DNA of 64,000 nt from Pseudarthrobacter psychrotolerans (GTDB lineage Bacteria; Actinomycetota; Actinomycetes; Actinomycetales; Micrococcaceae), in the NCBI RefSeq assembly GCF_009911795.1, contig NZ_CP047898.1:2418001-2482000 (forward strand), read 5' to 3'. The notes under the pieces are model-generated. The model was not told the DNA's origin, made no database searches, and saw only the letters and a list, made by a program, of their open reading frames with translations. Position numbers and translations under genes: made by a program. Shown here piece after piece: positions 8,941 through 16,641 of the stretch (positions are counted from its first letter, which is position 1; every line of letters starts with the position of its first letter).

Positions 8941-10089
8941 AGTGGACGACGGCGGCAGTCGCCTCTGCGATGGCGCGCTCCTCGTCGGTGGGCACCACCA
9001 ACACCGGGATGACGGAGGCAGCCGTGGAAATCACCCGCGGTTCCTTGGACCGCTGACTGTTCAGGCCGACGTCGAGCTCTATCCCCAGCGCACGCAGCCT
9101 GTCAGTCACCAGTGCGCGGAACTGGTGCGAGTTCTCGCCGATCCCCGCCGTGAACACGAGTGCTTTGGCGCCCCCGACGGCCACGTGGTAGCCGCCGATG
9201 TACTTGGCCAGCCGGTAGGACGCGACCGCGAGCGCCATTGAAGCCTTGGCGTCGCCGGCCTCTGACGCCTCCACCACCGAGCGCATGTCGTTGTTCCCGG
9301 CGAGCCCCTTCAGCCCCGATTCGCGGTTGAGCATGGTGTCGATGTCCTCCGGAGTCCAGCCGTTCCGGCCGAGGAATACCAGGATGGAGGGATCGAGGTC
9401 GCCTGAGCGGGTGCCCATCACCAGGCCCTCCAGCGGCGTGAAGCCCATGGAGGTGTCCACCGAATGACCGCCCCGGATGGCCGTGACGGAGGCGCCGTTC
9501 CCCAGGTGGGCGATCACGCCGTCGAACTCGTCCACGGGCAGATCCAGCAGCGCGGCAGCGCGCTGCGTGACGTACTCATGCGAGGTGCCGTGGAAGCCAT
9601 AGCGGCGGATGCCGTGGTTCGTATAGAGCTCGTCCGGGACGGCATAGCGCCAGGCGTGCTCGGGCAGGGTGCGGTGGAAAGCGGTGTCGAACACGGCCAC
9701 CTGCGGCAGGTCCGGCCACTTCCTGCTGATGGCTCGGATGCCCAGGACGCTGGCGGGGTTGTGGAGCGGCGCCAGCGGGTTAAGCCGCTCGATGGCGCGG
9801 GTGATCTCGTTGTCGATCAGCACCGGCTCGGCGAACCGCTCGCCGCCGTGCACCACGCGGTGGCCCACCGCCGCCAACTCGAGGTCCCCGAGCTCGGCAT
9901 GGATCGCGGAGTCCACCTGTTCCAGTGCCTCCGCATGGTCCCGGGGCCCTCGATTTCGCCATCGCCATCGCCGCCGTTGCCCATGCCGATCTCCTCGATC
10001 AGCCCTTCGGTCAGCACAATGCCGGCGGCCACGTCACGGACCTGGTACTTGAGCGAGGACGAACCGGAATTGATGACGAGCACAAGCAT
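8924..10089 (-). CDS. ackA: Acetate kinase, with a frameshift near the N-terminus
   Basis: The enzyme makes acetyl phosphate and ADP from acetate and ATP, or the reverse, and works with Pta. The N-terminus LVLVINSGSSSLKYQV is the family signature. The rest (GHRVVHGGERF, AVFDTAFHRTLP, RRYGFHGTSHEYV, HLGNGASV, MGTRSGDLDP, FTAGIGENS) follows in another frame. The break lies near 9940-9946. Adding one base to the CCC/GGGG run there gives 388 residues, a normal length. The last residues (SSIAP) and stop come from the hairpin at 8881-8940. Because the enzyme is otherwise perfect, a sequencing error is more likely than a dead gene. pta is not adjacent. Confidence 0.9.
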
Positions 10090-10151
10090 GGGGCCTCCTG
10101 AAGCGTTGGTACCGCGGGCATCTAGGACCCACTATAAGTTGCCTTCCGACG

Positions 10152-10457
10152 TCAGCCGCCGGCGATGTCCCGCAGGGTCTGCAGGTGCCCGTCCCAGGCC
10201 TTCCGCCCTGCAGCGGTCACGCTCGCCGAGGTCCGAGGCATTTTCCCTGCGAAGCCCTTCCGGATCTTTATGTACCCGGCCTTCTCCAGCACGGCCAGTT
10301 GCTTGCTGAGCACGGAATCGCTGACCTGGATGGCGTCCCGCAGGTCCTTGAAGTCCAACGACTCCGCACCTGCCAGTGCCGCCATGATGTAGAAGCGGAC
10401 GGGTTGATGGATAAGGTCGTCGAGCCGGAGGCGGGGATGTTCCGCGGCGGTGCTCAT
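10152..10457 (-). CDS. Winged-helix transcriptional regulator, MarR/ArsR-like
   Basis: This 101-residue protein is almost entirely one winged helix-turn-helix domain. The segment SDSVLSKQLAVLEKAGYIKIRKG contains the recognition helix and the start of the wing. It belongs to the short 'transcriptional regulator' type (HTH_27), which often controls a neighbouring membrane protein. Its ATG overlaps the stop codon of the upstream membrane protein gene (ATGA at 10457-10454), so the two are translationally coupled and probably form one operon. Confidence 0.85.
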   Translation of the reverse strand: MSTAAEHPRLRLDDLIHQPVRFYIMAALAGAESLDFKDLRDAIQVSDSVLSKQLAVLEKAGYIKIRKGFAGKMPRTSASVTAAGRKAWDGHLQTLRDIAGG

Positions 10458-10931
10458 GCGCGCAGCTCACGGAAGGCTGCGGCCAGGCCAACTCCGGCAA
10501 GTACGACGGCGGCGCTCACGTAGAACCAGATGTTCCCGTCGCGGAAGAGGCTGGCTCCTACCCCCAGTGCGACGCCGTACAGAACGAAGTAGGCGATCAG
10601 CGACGTCAGGAACCGCCTAGTGTACCCGGCTTTGGTGGACGTCTGGAACATCGGCCAGATGCAGGCCGTTGCGGCTCCCCAGGTTCCGACGGCGGCGGCC
10701 AGCAGCGGGGCGCCGTACCGGTGCGGGACACGATCTGCATGCCGATCATCAGCATCGATCCCAGAATGGCCAGGCTGGTGAAGACCATGGCGACAGGCCA
10801 CGCCGCGGCATTGATGGAGGTGGCACCGATCGATTGCGCCTTCGCCAGGAGCTCCTGCGCCTCGGCAGGAGTGGTTCGATTTCAGTGACTTGTTTTTGCG
10901 AATCATTCTCATTAGAGTGATCGGCATGCAT
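10454..10931 (-). CDS. Small four-helix membrane protein, frame broken, start uncertain
   Basis: The C-terminal 75 residues (GAPLLAAAVGTWGAATACIWPMF to AAFRELRA) are in one frame; the preceding AVAMVFTSLAILGSMLMIGMQ type segment is in another. One extra base in the GGG run at 10725-10727 joins them, giving four membrane helices. A second single base near 10866 would extend the reading to an ATG at 10931 (159 residues), but that start overlaps the divergent gene, so it is doubtful. Function unknown. It is coupled to the winged-helix gene downstream, which is likely its regulator. Confidence 0.6.
10895..10915 (+). promoter_or_regulatory. Candidate Zur box before the CobW-like gene
   Basis: GAATCATTC (10900-10908) is a small palindrome inside TTGCGAATCATTCTCATTA. 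It resembles the AATnATT core of actinobacterial Zur boxes. The two downstream genes are of the zinc-starvation type, which supports the call. Confidence 0.5.
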
Positions 10932-12041
10932 CTCACTGTGATCAGCTCCCTGGACGCCCTGTGCCGCCAGCAAGCCTGCCAAGACGCGGCCGCGGCCAAT
11001 CCCGGCGCCGTGGTGGTCCTGCACGACCTGCTGGAAAACGGTGTCGTCATCCGCAGGATCTCCAGCCAGTCCGGGTTCGTGGAGCGCGCCGAGACGCAGC
11101 TGGAACACGGCTGCCTGAGCTGCACCGTCCGGCTGGACCTGGTGCCCACCATCGAGCGGCTGCTGGAACGCGGGGAGACGCAGGCCATCATCGGGCTCCC
11201 GCCGGCGGTATCCGCGGAGGCCGCGATCGGGGCTTTGCGGCGTGGTCTTTCTCGCCCGGTGACGATTGATTCCGCTGTCCTTGTCTGCGCCCCTGACACA
11301 CTGGAGGACCACATTTGGGACCACCACACACTGTTTGAATCCGGATTCACGCCGGTCCCGGAAGACCAGCGCACCGCGGGCGAATTCCTCATAGGCGAGC
11401 TCTCGTTCAATGACACCGTACTGCTGGCGGAGGTGGACCTGTTTCCGGCCGACCCCGCCCTGCGGGTTCGCGGCGTGCAACTGGTGCGGGAACTGGCTCC
11501 GCACGCCGACGTGGTGGAAAACGCCGGCCTCATCCGCCCCGGCCGCCACGACTACCAGGACGCCCTGAGCCGGACGGTCCCCGGTTCGGTGCGGATCCCG
11601 GCGTCGTCCTCCATCTCACCGTTCACCACTGTCACCCACCGGGCCCAGCGTCCGCTGCACCCCGAGCGGTTCCGGCACGCCCTGGCGTCCCTCGCGGAGG
11701 GGTGCTGCTGGTTGCGGGGCCGCCTGTGGATCGCCGCCGCACCGCAGTGCCGGATCGCCATCCAGGGAATCGGCCCGCGTGTCTGGCTCGAAAATACCGG
11801 ACCGTGGCTGGCAGACCAGGACGCCGGTGCGGCGCCCGATCCCCTCACCCATGTGGACGCCCACCTGGACTGGCATCCCGAACACGGGGACCGCGGAAGC
11901 GTGCTGGCCGCCACCGGAGAGGGCATGGACCCGGCGGAAATTGCTCAACTGCTCTCCGCCTGCGAGCTCACCGACGCGGAAATGGAGGCCGGGTTCGCCG
12001 GGCTGACCGATCCGTTCCGGCTTGACGCCGCCCCGAACTGA
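10926..12041 (+). CDS. CobW-like (G3E family-derived) protein of the zinc-starvation response
   Basis: This is a 371-residue protein with a CobW-like plan. It carries GCLSCTVR (Cys63, Cys66), the reduced form of the family's GCxCC metal motif. A C-terminal CobW_C-like domain (about 215-350) contains HPERFRHALASL and WLRGRLWIAA. The usual N-terminal GxxGxGKT loop is not seen, so GTP binding is doubtful. In mycobacteria a similar zinc-regulated CobW-like protein (Mrf/Mpy recruitment factor) sits with zinc-free ribosomal proteins and acts in ribosome hibernation. A matching role is an inference. ATG 10926 is chosen over a TTG at 10890. Confidence 0.75.
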   Translation: MHLTVISSLDALCRQQACQDAAAANPGAVVVLHDLLENGVVIRRISSQSGFVERAETQLEHGCLSCTVRLDLVPTIERLLERGETQAIIGLPPAVSAEAAIGALRRGLSRPVTIDSAVLVCAPDTLEDHIWDHHTLFESGFTPVPEDQRTAGEFLIGELSFNDTVLLAEVDLFPADPALRVRGVQLVRELAPHADVVENAGLIRPGRHDYQDALSRTVPGSVRIPASSSISPFTTVTHRAQRPLHPERFRHALASLAEGCCWLRGRLWIAAAPQCRIAIQGIGPRVWLENTGPWLADQDAGAAPDPLTHVDAHLDWHPEHGDRGSVLAATGEGMDPAEIAQLLSACELTDAEMEAGFAGLTDPFRLDAAPN

Positions 12042-12101
12042 ACCGCCCCCGGCTTCACCCCGAACCGCCCGCCAACCACCACTAAAACAAGGAGCAAGCC
12101 C

Positions 12102-12224
12102 ATGAAAGTCAGAAATTCCCTCCGCGCCCTCAAGAAGGTTCCCGGTGCCCAGATCGTCCGACGCCGGGGCCGCACCTTTGTGATCAACAAAAAGAACCCG
12201 CGGATGAAGGCCCGTCAGGGCTGA
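12102..12224 (+). CDS. rpmJ: 50S ribosomal protein L36, zinc-free (type B) paralogue
   Basis: This 40-residue protein begins [19 protein letters not shown] and is rich in Lys and Arg, matching type B L36 (YkgO type). It lacks the CxxC...C...H zinc ribbon of the housekeeping form, so it can replace that form when zinc is scarce. An AAGGAG site lies eight bases before the ATG. It follows the CobW-like gene by 60 bases, and both are probably under the candidate Zur box upstream. Confidence 0.92.
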   Translation: MKVRNSLRALKKVPGAQIVRRRGRTFVINKKNPRMKARQG

Positions 12225-12320
12225 GGCTGCGGACCGGTCCACCCTCCGCCTGCCGTTGCGCCAGCCGCGGCAGGCGCTTAGAGTCGGCGGACACGTTGCA
12301 CTACGCAGAGAGGGACTTCC

Positions 12321-12581
12321 ATGCCGAACGACACCACTCAGCCCGACAACACCGAACCCGAGACCGCAGAATCTGACAGGACAGGCACCAAAGACCCCAC
12401 CGGCATCGAAGGTGCCAACCCGGCCCTGGACGACACCGGAAGCCCTAAAGCCGACGAGGTGGGCGAGGCCGCTGAGCCGCCCGAAGATCTGCAAAACCTG
12501 GACCTCACGCCCGAAGGACTCTCCGATGAGCCGGCCCAGCAGGAGGACCCGGACAGCGTGGCGAAGCCGGAAAACAGCTAG
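12321..12581 (+). CDS. Acidic low-complexity protein (86 aa), function unknown
   Basis: This small, very acidic protein is rich in Asp, Glu, Pro and Thr, with no hydrophobic core, and is probably disordered. A GAGGG site precedes the ATG at 12321. Such proteins are common as actinobacterial orphans; no role can be assigned. A hairpin repeat follows nine bases after its stop. Confidence 0.65.
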   Translation: MPNDTTQPDNTEPETAESDRTGTKDPTGIEGANPALDDTGSPKADEVGEAAEPPEDLQNLDLTPEGLSDEPAQQEDPDSVAKPENS

Positions 12582-12589
12582 GGCCACCT

Positions 12590-12658
12590 CAACCTCCGCG
12601 AGAAGGCACTTCGCGGCAGTGTTTGCGGAAGACATTGCCGCGAAGTGCCATCTCGTTG
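12590..12658. repeat. Intergenic hairpin, GCGAGATGGCA family (copy 1)
   Basis: The left arm CCGCGAGAAGGCACTTCGCGG pairs with the right arm CCGCGAAGTGCCATCTCG. CAACC and GTTG lie at the outer ends. It is nearly identical to the copy at 18518-18586. Confidence 0.85.
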
Positions 12659-12675
12659 CGTACAGCCCGGGGCCC

Positions 12676-12912
12676 TCAACCGCCGGGGTCGACTGCCTCC
12701 ACGGAGATGAGAACCACCCCGAGGTCCCGGACCTTCATCAGCACCCCGTGCAGCGCTGCCTGGTCAGCGACGAATCCGCAAAGACTGGTGGTGCCGTCGC
12801 TTTCGCGGGTCAGCGTAAGGTCATCGAACCAGGCAGACCAGTGCTGGTCCAGGTGCCCGCCGATACGAATCCGGTATTGGGTGGGCACCCGGCGTTCTGG
12901 GGACGCAGTCAT
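12676..12912 (-). CDS. Conserved small protein of unknown function (78 aa)
   Basis: The protein reads YRIRIGGHLDQHWSAWFDDL, then a beta hairpin with TSLCGFVADQAALHGVL and KVRDLGVVLISVEAVDP. This pattern is a common small actinobacterial protein, often found beside transporters or regulators. No function is established to my knowledge. It lies 51 bases after the membrane protein gene on the same strand and is probably co-transcribed with it. Confidence 0.78.
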   Translation of the reverse strand: MTASPERRVPTQYRIRIGGHLDQHWSAWFDDLTLTRESDGTTSLCGFVADQAALHGVLMKVRDLGVVLISVEAVDPGG

Positions 12913-12963
12913 CAGGTTCTCACCCGGACCGTCGTGGCCCGCAGCGGGCGGCTGCCCGGGTTG

Positions 12964-13653
12964 TCACTGGGCGCCTTCCGGATGGACCGGCGAACCGACG
13001 GTGCCCGGCATCGTCCGTGCCGCCGTCGTACGCAGCCCGCTCCACAGTGAGTACCCCAGACCGATCAGGGCCACACCGATGGGCAAGGCGAACAGCCTGT
13101 CGTTGATCTGCGGCAGCAGTGGGAGGGCCAGAGTTGCCACGGACCCGGCGGCGAGCAGCGCCGCTGCGCAACGGGCGAGTACCTTGGCGCGGAAGAGTGC
13201 GATGCCGAAGAGGAGGCCGCCACCCAGGAACGTGACCGCGGAGGCCAGGTTCAGGCCCACCATAAGGCCGATGTCGCCGCTCACGGGGTCCCCCAAGACC
13301 GTGGCAAAAACGTCGTTGACGTAGCCGGGTGCACTGTGGGCCAGAGTTGGCAGGACAACCGCCCCGATGACTTCCATGCTGATCATGATGAGGTAGCCGG
13401 CACCGAACACGAGGTATCCGATCAGACCCAGCACTCCGGCCTGCGTCACTTGGCGCAGGTACATGCCGGTGATCCCGATGAGTGACAGGCCGGCCATAAA
13501 CACCTTGACGGTTTGGCGGACCGTGTACTCGGTAGTGGTGGCGAACTCTGCATCCAACTGGGGGTGGTTGATCTGGACGCCGATGAACAGCAGGCCTGCC
13601 GCGGCCGCGGACAGGCCGGCCCAGCGGGTGAGTTTGGTGGTGGTGATGGACAT
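12964..13653 (-). CDS. Integral membrane protein, DUF4386-like
   Basis: This 229-residue protein has about six membrane helices and begins MSITTTKLTRWAGLSAAAAGLLF. The helix spacing and the opening resemble DUF4386-type proteins of unknown function. ATG 13653 is favoured because GGGAG lies seven bases upstream; an in-frame ATG at 13707 is less likely. It is followed on the same strand by a conserved 78-residue protein and preceded by a large LuxR-type regulator, which may control it. Confidence 0.75.
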   Translation of the reverse strand: MSITTTKLTRWAGLSAAAAGLLFIGVQINHPQLDAEFATTTEYTVRQTVKVFMAGLSLIGITGMYLRQVTQAGVLGLIGYLVFGAGYLIMISMEVIGAVVLPTLAHSAPGYVNDVFATVLGDPVSGDIGLMVGLNLASAVTFLGGGLLFGIALFRAKVLARCAAALLAAGSVATLALPLLPQINDRLFALPIGVALIGLGYSLWSGLRTTAARTMPGTVGSPVHPEGAQ

Positions 13654-13807
13654 GTCTGGCTCCCTGAGTTTGAGTTGCGGCGGCGTGGCGCTGCCGGATA
13701 TCTCCAAGGTAGGGAGCGGCGGGGTGAGCCGGCGTCACCCGATGATGTGACTGACGGGGTGAAACGTGGTGCGTGACACCTGGCGGCGCGAAACCCGGAG
13801 TGCCCGG

Positions 13808-16621
13808 TTACATCAGGCCGCGGTCGCGCGCACGGCGTACTGCCGCCCGGCGGCTGGTGACGCCGAGCTTGGTGAAGATGTGTTTGGTGTGCGTGCGCAG
13901 CGTGTTGTGCGAAATGAACAGTTGGCGGGCGATCTCCGGCCCGCTCAGTTCGCTGTCGAGGAGCCTGAGGACCTGCAGTTCCCGCTCACTCAGCGGGTCA
14001 ACGTCCGACGGCGGCCGCTCCCCCGGGCGGGAAGGTTTCGGTTGCGGAGGGGACGGTTGCGGAGGCTCACCGAGGGTGAGCAGGCGGCGGGCGCGGTCCC
14101 GGACGCGGACGGCAGCGCCGTCGTCGTGCGTTGCCTCACGCGCTGCTTCACGTGTTGCATCACGCATAGCCTCGCGCAGCAGCTCGACCATGGGTGGCCC
14201 TTCGTCCAGGAACAGCCGCACGTACTCTTCCGGTTCGGGCGGGTCAGCCAATGCAGAGCGGAGCGACTCCAGCGCCTGGCGGCGCTCGCCCAGCGCGTCA
14301 TGGGCAAGAGCCTGCAGCATGCGGATCTCCACCACGCTGCCCGCGCGCCCGGATGCCGTGGCCAGGGCGAGAAACCGGTCCAGCAGCTCAACGGCTCCTG
14401 TGGCCGCGCCTGTGTCCGGGTGGGCCCGCTGCTGGGCAATCAGCAGACGCACCAACGTGAGGTGGCTGTATTCGTTCATGTAGCTGGCCGCATCGGTGAC
14501 AGAAATCCCGCGTGCGTTCGCCCAGCCGGTGGCCTCGGCCAGGTTGCCCTGGCGTACCCAGACCCTGGCTTTGATGGCCGGGATGGGGCGCACCTCCGGG
14601 AAGAACCCCGGCCGGAAAAGCTGCTCCGCCTGGTCCAGGTAGCTGATGGCGCGCTCCGGGCTGCCCTCGTCCTGGGCCACCAGCCCCATCGCCACGAACC
14701 ACCGGTAGCGGCTTTCGGTCATCGGCCCCCGTTCCACGAACACTGCAGCGGCCTCGAGGTGCCTGTTGGCGCCGCTAAGGTCTCCAGCCTGCCGGCAGAT
14801 CTCACTCAGCCCCACGTGGAGCTCGGAGCTCGCGCGCACCATGGAGTCGCCGCGGGCGTCGGCCAACTGCAGCGCATTGTCGTAGAGCCGGCGCGCCTCG
14901 CCTGGCCGGCCGGATGCAAGCCACATGTCAGCGAGCACCACGGTGCTGCTGAGCTCGTCAACCAGGTTCCCGGCCGCGTGCAGGCTAGCCACGGCCTGCG
15001 TGAACGTCTGCAGCGCGCCCGGCACGTCGCCGTCCGCCCAAGCGGCGAGCCCCAGGAAACCGCTGGCCGCGCCACGGGCAAGATGGTCCTCCGGTCCGGC
15101 AAGCACAAGTGCGTGCCGGGCGTGGGCCGCGGTGCCTCCGACATCACCGCCTGCCTGCGCAACCGCGGCGCGGTAAACGGCGATGGTGGCCGGCACCGTC
15201 TGGACTTCTTCGGTATCAGCCAAGGGCGGAGTCGGGCCGTCCGGCACCGCGGCCAGCGCACCTTCAGCGTCAGCGAGCGCGGGTACCGCCGCCAGCGCAC
15301 GTTCAGCGTCAGCGAGCCGCGACTCCACCCCGGGGAGGTCTCCGGACACCAGAAGAAAACCGGCGTAGAAGACACTGAGCACCGGGCTGCGCCGGATGTC
15401 GGCGTCGGGAAGCTCCTTCAGCCAGCCGAACAGCACGGCGTCCTGGCGGCTGCGCCGGAGCATCGGGACGGCCAGCTCTACCAGGTGCGCCGCGCGGTCA
15501 AAGTCCTGGCCGGCCAGGGCGTGCCGGACGGCGTCCTCGGTGTGGTCTTGGGACTCATGCCAGCGGCTGGCGCGCTGATGCAGCAGCGGAATCTGGCCGG
15601 GCTGCTCGCTGAGCAGGCGCCCCCGCAGGACGTCAGCGAAGAGGTGGTGGTAGCGGTACCATTCGCGCTGGTCATCCAGCGGGATGACGAAGAGATTGGC
15701 GCGCTCCAGGGCCGCGAGCGTGCTGCTCCCGTCCTCCCGGCCGGTGACGGCATCACAGAGCGGCCCGGTGAGCCTGTCGAGCACGGCGGTCTGCAGCAGG
15801 AAACTGCGGACGGCTTCCGTCTGGTGCTGCAGCACCTCCTCCACCAGGTAGTCCACGATGTAGCGGTGGTCCCCGGCGAAGCGCTCGATGAATCCGGCCG
15901 CGTCGTCACGCCCCTTGAGCGAGAGCGCGGCGAGCTGCAGCGCCGCGATCCAGCCCTCCGTCCGCTGGTCCAACGTCGACACCTGCCCGGCGGCCAGATC
16001 CAGTCCTGCCACGTCGTTGAGGTAGGCAGCGGTCTCGTCAGGGGTAAACCGCAGATCCGCGGCGCGGATCTCCACCAGCTCTCCCCTCACCCGCCAGCGG
16101 GACAGGGGCAGCTCGGGGTCGGACCGGGTGCTCACCACCACATGCACGCGCGGCGGAAGGTGCTCCACGAAGTAGGCCATGCCGGTGCCGATGTCGCGAC
16201 TGTCCACCGCGTGGTAGTCGTCCAGCACCAGCCATACGTCCTTTGGCACGGCCGCGAGATCGTTCACCAGGGCGGTGAGTAAAAGCTCGGTTGCCAAGGG
16301 CGGCGACGCGATCAGCTCCAACGCCGAGGAGCCGACGCCGGGCACCGCGCTCTGGAGCGAGGTGACAACGCAGGTCCAGAATGAGGCCGGCTCGCTGTCC
16401 GCCGGATCCAAGGAGAGCCAGGCCACGCACCGGTCCTGGCCGGCTGCTTCACCAAACCAGTCGGCCAGGAGCGCGGTCTTCCCGAATCCGGCCGGTGCGG
16501 ACAGCAGCGTCAGCCCGGAATCCGCACCGAGGCGCAGCTTCTCCCTCAGCCGTGGGCGCACCACAAAACCCCGTCGCGGCGCGGGGACGTAAAGCTTGGT
16601 GGCCATCATCGAACGTGTCAT
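13808..16621 (-). CDS. Large ATP-binding LuxR (MalT/LAL) family transcriptional regulator
   Basis: This is a 937-residue protein. An N-terminal STAND-type ATPase carries a Walker A loop APAGFGKT (about 42-49) and DVWLVLDDYHAVDS as the Walker B region. A long helical TPR-like sensor region follows, and the C-terminus is a LuxR helix-turn-helix (about 873-937, LSERELQVLRLLDSELSGPE). An alanine-rich duplication (ADAERALAAVPA, ADAEGALAAVPD) sits near residue 500. ATG 16621 begins MTRSMMATKLYVPAPRRGFV, the usual family opening; MM at 16609/16606 is possible. An insertion sequence ends only 20 bases upstream of the start, so its native promoter is probably cut off. Confidence 0.9.
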   Translation of the reverse strand: MTRSMMATKLYVPAPRRGFVVRPRLREKLRLGADSGLTLLSAPAGFGKTALLADWFGEAAGQDRCVAWLSLDPADSEPASFWTCVVTSLQSAVPGVGSSALELIASPPLATELLLTALVNDLAAVPKDVWLVLDDYHAVDSRDIGTGMAYFVEHLPPRVHVVVSTRSDPELPLSRWRVRGELVEIRAADLRFTPDETAAYLNDVAGLDLAAGQVSTLDQRTEGWIAALQLAALSLKGRDDAAGFIERFAGDHRYIVDYLVEEVLQHQTEAVRSFLLQTAVLDRLTGPLCDAVTGREDGSSTLAALERANLFVIPLDDQREWYRYHHLFADVLRGRLLSEQPGQIPLLHQRASRWHESQDHTEDAVRHALAGQDFDRAAHLVELAVPMLRRSRQDAVLFGWLKELPDADIRRSPVLSVFYAGFLLVSGDLPGVESRLADAERALAAVPALADAEGALAAVPDGPTPPLADTEEVQTVPATIAVYRAAVAQAGGDVGGTAAHARHALVLAGPEDHLARGAASGFLGLAAWADGDVPGALQTFTQAVASLHAAGNLVDELSSTVVLADMWLASGRPGEARRLYDNALQLADARGDSMVRASSELHVGLSEICRQAGDLSGANRHLEAAAVFVERGPMTESRYRWFVAMGLVAQDEGSPERAISYLDQAEQLFRPGFFPEVRPIPAIKARVWVRQGNLAEATGWANARGISVTDAASYMNEYSHLTLVRLLIAQQRAHPDTGAATGAVELLDRFLALATASGRAGSVVEIRMLQALAHDALGERRQALESLRSALADPPEPEEYVRLFLDEGPPMVELLREAMRDATREAAREATHDDGAAVRVRDRARRLLTLGEPPQPSPPQPKPSRPGERPPSDVDPLSERELQVLRLLDSELSGPEIARQLFISHNTLRTHTKHIFTKLGVTSRRAAVRRARDRGLM

Positions 16622-16641
16622 GGGATCCCGTTCCAGCCTAG

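Noticed and set aside
13766..16282. Reading frame of 838 codons on the plus strand
   Set aside because: It mirrors the LuxR/MalT-type regulator, which has clear Walker A and helix-turn-helix motifs. The plus-strand product is compositionally odd and matches nothing.
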